From positions 1-10,754 of the forward strand of contig DASQNU010000041.1 of the NCBI GenBank assembly GCA_035644815.1: a DNA stretch of 10,754 nt, written 5' to 3'. The stretch is from Brevibacillus_F sp035644815 (GTDB lineage: Bacteria; Bacillota; Bacilli; Brevibacillales; Brevibacillaceae). The position numbers were made by a program, and so were the translations under genes. The notes beneath the pieces are model-generated. The model worked only from the letters and a program-made list of their open reading frames with translations, was not told the origin of the DNA and searched no databases. This document shows positions 6,419 through 10,754 of this stretch, one piece after another (the first letter of the stretch is position 1; every line of letters starts with the position of its first letter).

Positions 6419-7453
6419 TTAGACAAACGTTCTCCGGTTGGATTTCAGCAGTGCCGACAAAAATGCTAATGTCAGCCCTTGTCCCCAGCCTTGAATTCGT
6501 TTGCAAGGCACTGCCTTATATCCCTCTACATCACGCATCACAGCCGTACCCGCCGAGACTTGGGTAACCATTCCTTCCTTTGTGACGTGCTGCAGGACAC
6601 CTTGGATGGATCGCTGGATATATTTGTTGTAGAGAGAACCATACGAAAGAAGAGCGGTGGCAATGCCTGCTGAACCGGATATTTCCTCATATGACGTCGG
6701 ATCGGTAAGCACCGTGTGCCACAGACCGTTCTCCGATTGCAACCTGACCAGTGCACTCACCTGATCACGCAAGGAGCCCTCGATGATCATAAAAGAAGGA
6801 TGGGTCACGTGGACGATCTCCAGCGCTTTGGCCATGGTTAAGGCTGCCCACGCATTTCCGCGCGCCCAAAAGACGCCGGACATATGGTTTTGAGCAATGT
6901 TATCCCAGCCGTGGTAGTAAAGGTTGGTCACCGGGTCCTGCAGAAAACGCTCATGTCCGTGATACTGCTTGAGTCCGTCCTCGAAGTAATCCTCCCTGCC
7001 CAACAGCGAGCCAATGCGGAGCAAAAAGTAGCCAGCCATCATCATCGTGTCAACCCACGCTTGTTCAGGAAAGTTGTACACTTCTGAATTCACCGTATGC
7101 TGAAAGATTCCGTCCGCGAAACGCTCCGCATCATGCTGCAAATATTCCGCCATCTGCGTAGCAATACGAATATATTTTTCATCTTCTGTCGCCTTGTACA
7201 GGGAAATGATGCTGTGACCGATCGAGACGCCGTTGACTGACAATCGGGGCAAGCCATCCTCCAGCTTCTCATCCACCCATGCCTTCAGCAGTTCCAGGTA
7301 GGTTTCATTTCCGGTAGCTTCATACGCTTCGGCAACTCCGAAAAACGCAACACCTCCAGGCCAATCCCAGTTAAAATCCATTTGGAACGTGCGGTGAACG
7401 ATACGATCAATGATTTCGCGAATTTCTGCTTCGTCAAAAGATAGTGCGGGCAT
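6419..7453 (-). CDS. yesR: GH105 unsaturated rhamnogalacturonyl hydrolase, YesR/YteR-like
   Basis: This cytoplasmic glycoside hydrolase of family 105 removes the 4,5-unsaturated galacturonyl group that rhamnogalacturonan lyases leave on oligosaccharide ends. The (alpha/alpha)6-barrel features are visible. Counting from the ATG at 7453, the catalytic Asp is Asp135 in AWVDTMMMAGY, followed by YYHGWD (179-184) and the WARGNAW motif (196-202) typical of the family. Near the C-terminus, VEGYKAVPCKRIQGWGQG closes the active site. Its 344 residues equal the length of B. subtilis YesR. Two in-frame ATGs exist, 7462 and 7453. GGGAGG touches the first but is about ten bases from the second, so 7453 is preferred. 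It follows the second permease gene by 17 bases. No signal peptide is present, consistent with action on imported substrates. Confidence 0.9.
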   Translation of the reverse strand: MPALSFDEAEIREIIDRIVHRTFQMDFNWDWPGGVAFFGVAEAYEATGNETYLELLKAWVDEKLEDGLPRLSVNGVSIGHSIISLYKATEDEKYIRIATQMAEYLQHDAERFADGIFQHTVNSEVYNFPEQAWVDTMMMAGYFLLRIGSLLGREDYFEDGLKQYHGHERFLQDPVTNLYYHGWDNIAQNHMSGVFWARGNAWAALTMAKALEIVHVTHPSFMIIEGSLRDQVSALVRLQSENGLWHTVLTDPTSYEEISGSAGIATALLSYGSLYNKYIQRSIQGVLQHVTKEGMVTQVSAGTAVMRDVEGYKAVPCKRIQGWGQGLTLAFLSALLKSNRRTFV

Positions 7454-7470
7454 CTCTCTCATTCCTCCCT

Positions 7471-8358
7471 TTATTTCAAACCAGTGGTACTAATGCCTTC
7501 TACGATATATTTTTGAAAGATAAAGAAGATGATGATCACCGGAAGCAAGGAAACGGCGGACATGGCAAACATGGCGCCCCAGTTGGAAGCGGACTCGCTG
7601 TCCAAAAAAAGCTTTAACGCCAGAGAAACGGGATACAATTCCGGACTGTTCAGATACAAGACCGGATTGATAAGATCCTCCCAGCGCCAGTAAAAGGAAA
7701 AGATAGCCGATGTCGCCAAAGCGGGCGTGATCAACGGCAGGATGACTTTGAAAAAAATGCCGAATCTGCCGCAGCCATCGATTTTGGCCGCTTCATCCAA
7801 ATCGACGGGAATCGTCCGAATAAACTGGACCATCAAAAAGATAAAGAACGGGTACCCGAACCATTGCGGCACGACAATCGGTTTAAACGTATTGATCCAC
7901 CCCAGCTTGGCGAACAGGATGTACTGCGGAATCATTACGACTTCATGGGGCAGCATCATGGTCAGCATCATGCAGGCGAACCAAAAGTTTTTTCCGGCAA
8001 ACGGAATACGGGCAAACCCATACGCGATCAAGGCCGACGAAATAACGGCACCAATCGTCGACAAGACCACGATAATCAGTGAATTTTTGATAAAGGTCAT
8101 AAACGGTTGTCCCGCAATCCCCTTCCATCCTTCTGAATAGTTGCTCCAGATCCACGGATCGGGCACCAAGGAATGCGCTGTCGTGAAGATGCTGGTGCTC
8201 TCTTTGAACGAGCTGATCAACAACCATATCACCGGATATAGCATGACGACGGCCAATCCAGTCGTAAACAGATGATAGAAAAGGGTGCGCGGGCGGAAGC
8301 GGTTTGCCTTCACAGCCTCTGGTCCATTCACTGCCACTTCGGCGGAAACTGTCTCCAT
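7471..8358 (-). CDS. yesQ: Carbohydrate ABC transporter permease, YesQ-like (CUT1, MalG type)
   Basis: This is the second membrane subunit of a CUT1-type sugar importer. Six hydrophobic helices span the protein after a cytoplasmic N-terminus of about 25 residues. The EAA loop that docks the ATPase is EAAKIDGCGRFGIFFKVILP (about 189-208 from this start), with the expected Gly. The C-terminal KYIVEGISTTGLK resembles the MalG-type ending YIVEGLTAGAVK. The ATG at 8358 is preferred over the TTG at 8367, because AAGGGGG lies about ten bases before the ATG and only two before the TTG. It begins five bases after the stop of the first permease gene, so the two are probably translated together. No ATPase gene is present in the window; in B. 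subtilis such importers borrow the shared ATPase MsmX. The substrate is inferred from neighbouring enzymes. Confidence 0.9.
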   Translation of the reverse strand: METVSAEVAVNGPEAVKANRFRPRTLFYHLFTTGLAVVMLYPVIWLLISSFKESTSIFTTAHSLVPDPWIWSNYSEGWKGIAGQPFMTFIKNSLIIVVLSTIGAVISSALIAYGFARIPFAGKNFWFACMMLTMMLPHEVVMIPQYILFAKLGWINTFKPIVVPQWFGYPFFIFLMVQFIRTIPVDLDEAAKIDGCGRFGIFFKVILPLITPALATSAIFSFYWRWEDLINPVLYLNSPELYPVSLALKLFLDSESASNWGAMFAMSAVSLLPVIIIFFIFQKYIVEGISTTGLK

Positions 8359-8363
8359 CAGCT

Positions 8364-9263
8364 TCAATCCCCCTTCGACTCATAATGAACCCAGTACTTC
8401 GAGGTTTTAAAGAACACTAATGTAAGCAAAGCGACGAATACGAGCATGACCCATGCCATGGCGGATGCATACCCCATCTGGAAAAAGCTGAACGCTTTCT
8501 GGAACAGATAAAGGGAATACAGCAGCGTCCCGTCCAGCGGTCCGCCCTCACCTTTGGAAATGATATAGGCCGGGGTAAACGTCATGAACGCTGCGATCGT
8601 CTGCATGACAAGGTTAAACAGGATAATCGGACTCAGCAATGGAAGGGTTACTTTGAAAAATTGCTGCACAGCATTGGCTCCATCTACACTCGCCGCTTCA
8701 TAGTAATCTTTCGGAATGTTTTTTAATCCTGCCAAAAAGATCAGCATCGATGAGCCAAATTGCCAGACAGCCAGCAAGATCAGTGTCCACAACGCTTTCA
8801 TCGGGTCTTGGTACCAGAGAATTTGCTTATCGATGCCCACAAAGAACAACAGGGCATTGATCATGCCTTCATTCCCGAAGATATTGCGCCACATAATCGC
8901 GACGGCTACGCTGCCGCCGAGAATCGAAGGCAGATAAAACAAGGTCCGGTACAAGCCTACTCCCCGAGAAGCCCGATTCAACAGCATCGCGATAAAGAGC
9001 GCAAAACCCAGACGCAAAGGTACACCTGCAAGCACATAGATAAGGGTGACTTTCACCGAACTCCAATACTTCTCGTCATTGGTAAACATCTCTTTAAAGT
9101 TATCCATACCGACCCATTGCGGAGAGGTAAACAGATCGTACGAGGTAAAAGACAGATAGAGAGAAGCCAGCATCGGAATGATTGTAAAAAGGAGAAACCC
9201 TATGATAAACGGTGCGATAAACGCATATCCCGCGATATTGTCTTGACTGGGGCGAAGCTTCAT
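8364..9263 (-). CDS. yesP: Carbohydrate ABC transporter permease, YesP-like (CUT1, MalF type)
   Basis: This is the first membrane subunit of the same importer. Six helices are visible, beginning at AGYAFIAPFIIGFLLFTIIP, the usual first helix of this type. The EAA loop is EAASVDGANAVQQFFKVTLP (about 189-208), the ATPase contact. The length, 299 residues, is normal for short MalF-like subunits. ATGs at 9269 and 9263 are both in frame. AGAGGAG lies three bases before the first and nine before the second, so 9263 is slightly better. It is separated from the binding-protein gene by about 100 bases that contain a stem-loop, and is followed at once by the second permease. It presumably forms a heterodimer with YesQ for import of rhamnogalacturonan oligosaccharides; this substrate comes from context, not from the protein itself. 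Confidence 0.9.
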   Translation of the reverse strand: MKLRPSQDNIAGYAFIAPFIIGFLLFTIIPMLASLYLSFTSYDLFTSPQWVGMDNFKEMFTNDEKYWSSVKVTLIYVLAGVPLRLGFALFIAMLLNRASRGVGLYRTLFYLPSILGGSVAVAIMWRNIFGNEGMINALLFFVGIDKQILWYQDPMKALWTLILLAVWQFGSSMLIFLAGLKNIPKDYYEAASVDGANAVQQFFKVTLPLLSPIILFNLVMQTIAAFMTFTPAYIISKGEGGPLDGTLLYSLYLFQKAFSFFQMGYASAMAWVMLVFVALLTLVFFKTSKYWVHYESKGD

Positions 9264-9314
9264 GTTCATTCACTCCTCTAGGGACCACTTCCCTTTCCAG
9301 GTGGAGTAAGCGAA

Positions 9315-9346
9315 GGTAGCTGATCATTAAAATCGATCAGCTATCC
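9315..9346 (-). other. Intercistronic stem-loop between binding-protein and permease genes
   Basis: TAGCTGATC pairs perfectly with GATCAGCTA around a 9-base loop, and two more G-C pairs form past one bulged base. No T-tract follows, so it is not a standard terminator. Its place just after a binding-protein gene fits an RNA-stabilising or partial-stop element that raises lipoprotein levels above the permeases. Confidence 0.55.
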
Positions 9347-9370
9347 TTACGCGTTCTCAGTCACTCGGGT

Positions 9371-10678
9371 TTATCCCTTGTTTTTGGCAAGGATTTCATT
9401 GGCCTTTTGCCTGAACTTAGCCGCTCCCTCTTCCGGTGTGATCCGCTTGAAGAGAATCTGCTCGCTAATATCTTTCAAGGTTTTGATGACTTCGGCAGAT
9501 CCTGGTGGGTCCATCGGGCTAAGTGGACTAGAATTTTTCGAGACTTCATTCACATATTCAAAGACGGTTGTTTGTTCAGGAGACAGTACTGGCTTGATTC
9601 CTTCCAGCACCTTGGCGGATACGGGCACTCCTCTGTCTCCTTTGATCAATTTGTTCGCTTCGATATCGTTCAGAAAGAAGCTGATGAATTTAGCAGCCTC
9701 TTCCTTATGCTTGGAATTGTTGGCGATCGAGAAAAACATGCTTGGCTTTAAAAACATGCCTTCTTTTTGATTCGGTCCTGGCGGCAGATGCAGGATAAGC
9801 GGTCTTTTCGCCGTCTCCGTAAAGCCGATGTATTGATTGGACCAGTTCCAGCTCATGAGCGCTGTTCCTTTGACGATGAAATCGTCCTCGATCCCTTTTA
9901 GTTGCGCCTGTAAATCAGGTGTCGGAATCGCGCTCGCTTCGACCAGCCTCAGCTTGCGTTGGAAATACTCGACAAACAGTGAGTCATCTGTATAACCAAG
10001 CGAGGTTCCGTCGGGACTGTACATATGCTGACCATGGGATCTTAAATAGTAAGGCAAGAAAACATCGGGCGGATACAAGCCATTGCTGCCGAAAGCACCT
10101 GTCTTGTTCTTCACATCGATCGTCAGTTTTTCAAAATCATCCCACGTCCAATCCGGAGCTGGTGTTTGAAGCCCTGCTTTCTTCAATTTTTCCTCATCCA
10201 TTACCACAGTAAGAGCATTGACGCCGAGCGACATCCCGTACAGCTTATCGTTCAATTTCCCGCTGGCAACCACATCCTCCGTGATGGAGCTGACATCGAT
10301 CGTACCGTTTTGTGTATAAGAAGTTAGTTCCTCTAATTGACCTTTATTCGCATACTGAGCGAAGTAGGAAGTGTCCAATTGGATGATGTCCGGCAGCTGA
10401 TTGGCAGCCGCTTGGGGAGCGAGCTTTTTCCAGTAATCATCGTAGTTGGCGTATTCTTCTTCAATCTGAACATGTGGATTCTGCTTTTCATACATCTCGA
10501 TTACTTTTTTGGTGTACTCATGTCGGGGAGTCCCTCCCCACCAGGCGATACGAAGTTTGATGGGTTCTTGTCCCGTAACGTTACTGGATGATGCTTCATT
10601 GCTCGGTGCATTGCTGCTGCATGCCGCAATGGAAAATGTCATCAAGCATGACAGAGCCGCATAGACTACTTTTTTCAT
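9371..10678 (-). CDS. yesO: Sugar-binding lipoprotein of ABC importer, YesO-like
   Basis: This is the extracellular solute-binding subunit of the importer, anchored by lipid. The N-terminus MKKVVYAALSCLMTFSIAAC is a lipoprotein signal with lipobox IAAC and lipidated Cys20, followed by a Ser/Asn-rich linker to about residue 40. The mature domain begins LRIAWWGGTPRHEYT and continues in the family 1 binding-protein pattern, with LPDIIQLDTSY (about 108-118) and aromatic residues suited to stacking on sugars. At 435 residues it is close to B. subtilis YesO. The ATG at 10678 follows GGGGGTAAGGA with good spacing. It is the first gene of the operon visible here, behind a promoter with a cre site. 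Binding of rhamnogalacturonan oligosaccharides is inferred from the downstream enzymes. Regulators such as YesM/YesN, often found upstream, are not in the window. Confidence 0.9.
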   Translation of the reverse strand: MKKVVYAALSCLMTFSIAACSSNAPSNEASSSNVTGQEPIKLRIAWWGGTPRHEYTKKVIEMYEKQNPHVQIEEEYANYDDYWKKLAPQAAANQLPDIIQLDTSYFAQYANKGQLEELTSYTQNGTIDVSSITEDVVASGKLNDKLYGMSLGVNALTVVMDEEKLKKAGLQTPAPDWTWDDFEKLTIDVKNKTGAFGSNGLYPPDVFLPYYLRSHGQHMYSPDGTSLGYTDDSLFVEYFQRKLRLVEASAIPTPDLQAQLKGIEDDFIVKGTALMSWNWSNQYIGFTETAKRPLILHLPPGPNQKEGMFLKPSMFFSIANNSKHKEEAAKFISFFLNDIEANKLIKGDRGVPVSAKVLEGIKPVLSPEQTTVFEYVNEVSKNSSPLSPMDPPGSAEVIKTLKDISEQILFKRITPEEGAAKFRQKANEILAKNKG

Positions 10679-10696
10679 ATTCCTTACCCCCTCTTT

Positions 10697-10710
10697 TGAA
10701 AGCGCTTATA
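10697..10710 (-). promoter_or_regulatory. Candidate cre (CcpA) operator overlapping the -10 box
   Basis: The minus strand reads TATAAGCGCTTTCA, which matches the cre consensus TGWNANCGNTNWCA at every specified position but the second. It covers the probable -10 box, so CcpA binding would block transcription when preferred sugars are present. Confidence 0.7.
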
Positions 10711-10734
10711 TTTCACATTGTAGGGAGTTGACAG
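10705..10734 (-). promoter_or_regulatory. Candidate sigma-A promoter of the pectin operon
   Basis: On the minus strand CTGTCA (10734-10729, four of six -35 matches) is 18 bases from TATAAG (10710-10705, five of six -10 matches). The expected start near 10698 leaves a leader of about 20 bases before the lipoprotein ATG. The weak -35 suggests an activator may be needed. Confidence 0.55.
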
Positions 10735-10754
10735 AAAAGTTTGAATGTAAAAAA

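Noticed and set aside
7943..8383. Minus-strand open frame of 146 codons overlapping the two permeases
   Set aside because: It is an out-of-frame shadow of the YesQ-like gene and has Arg-rich nonsense composition.
8760..9281. Long plus-strand open frame of 173 codons
   Set aside because: It lies opposite the well-supported YesP-like permease gene, has low-complexity polar composition and no recognisable domain; it is an antisense shadow.
10728..10754. Perfect TTGACA on the plus strand, suggesting a divergent promoter
   Set aside because: No -10-like box appears at 16-18 base spacing before the window ends. The match is partly the complement of the minus-strand -35 region.
1..10754. CRISPR arrays, insertion sequences, tRNA or rRNA genes, integrase or toxin-antitoxin genes
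   Set aside because: I found no spaced direct repeats, transposase motifs, terminal repeats or RNA gene signatures on either strand.

Overview
The window looks like chromosomal DNA of a low-to-mid GC Gram-positive bacterium of the order Bacillales (Paenibacillaceae or Brevibacillus-like). I infer this from purine-rich Shine-Dalgarno sites, TTG starts, a CcpA-type cre site, a YfnB-like nucleotidase and a Bacillus subtilis yes/lpl-like pectin locus. The species cannot be named from the sequence. All ten recognised genes lie on the minus strand, so transcription runs from the right end towards the left. No stretch over 300 bases lacks a gene.

Right and centre (about 10754 down to 3690) is one rhamnogalacturonan-oligosaccharide operon. 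In transcription order it holds a sugar-binding lipoprotein (YesO type), two ABC permeases (YesP and YesQ types), a GH105 unsaturated rhamnogalacturonyl hydrolase (YesR type), a cytoplasmic SGNH acetylesterase with an extra N-terminal domain, and a GH4 alpha-galacturonidase (LplD type). A candidate promoter whose -10 overlaps a near-perfect cre site precedes the lipoprotein gene. A stem-loop sits between the lipoprotein and permease genes, and a terminator-like hairpin follows the GH4 gene. The model is import of pectin side-chain fragments, then removal of the unsaturated uronate, of acetyl groups and of galacturonate inside the cell. No ATPase, rhamnosidase or lyase is present here.

Left centre (3610 down to 1111) is a compact four-gene cluster: small YdcZ/DUF606 membrane protein, YeiL-like Crp/Fnr regulator, second YdcZ/DUF606 protein, and a YjjG/YfnB-type nucleotidase. 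The two membrane proteins have opposite charge biases, as expected for an antiparallel heterodimer. A perfect 14-base palindrome upstream, placed as a class II activator site, is a candidate autoregulatory operator.

The left end (973 down to 1) is the N-terminal part of a methyl-accepting chemotaxis protein: first membrane segment, dCache sensor and the start of the second membrane segment. Its leader contains mutually exclusive hairpins. The gene runs off the window.

The families are mostly known. The less ordinary signals are the regulated DUF606 pair with its nucleotidase, the palindrome, the structured chemoreceptor leader and the two-start esterase.
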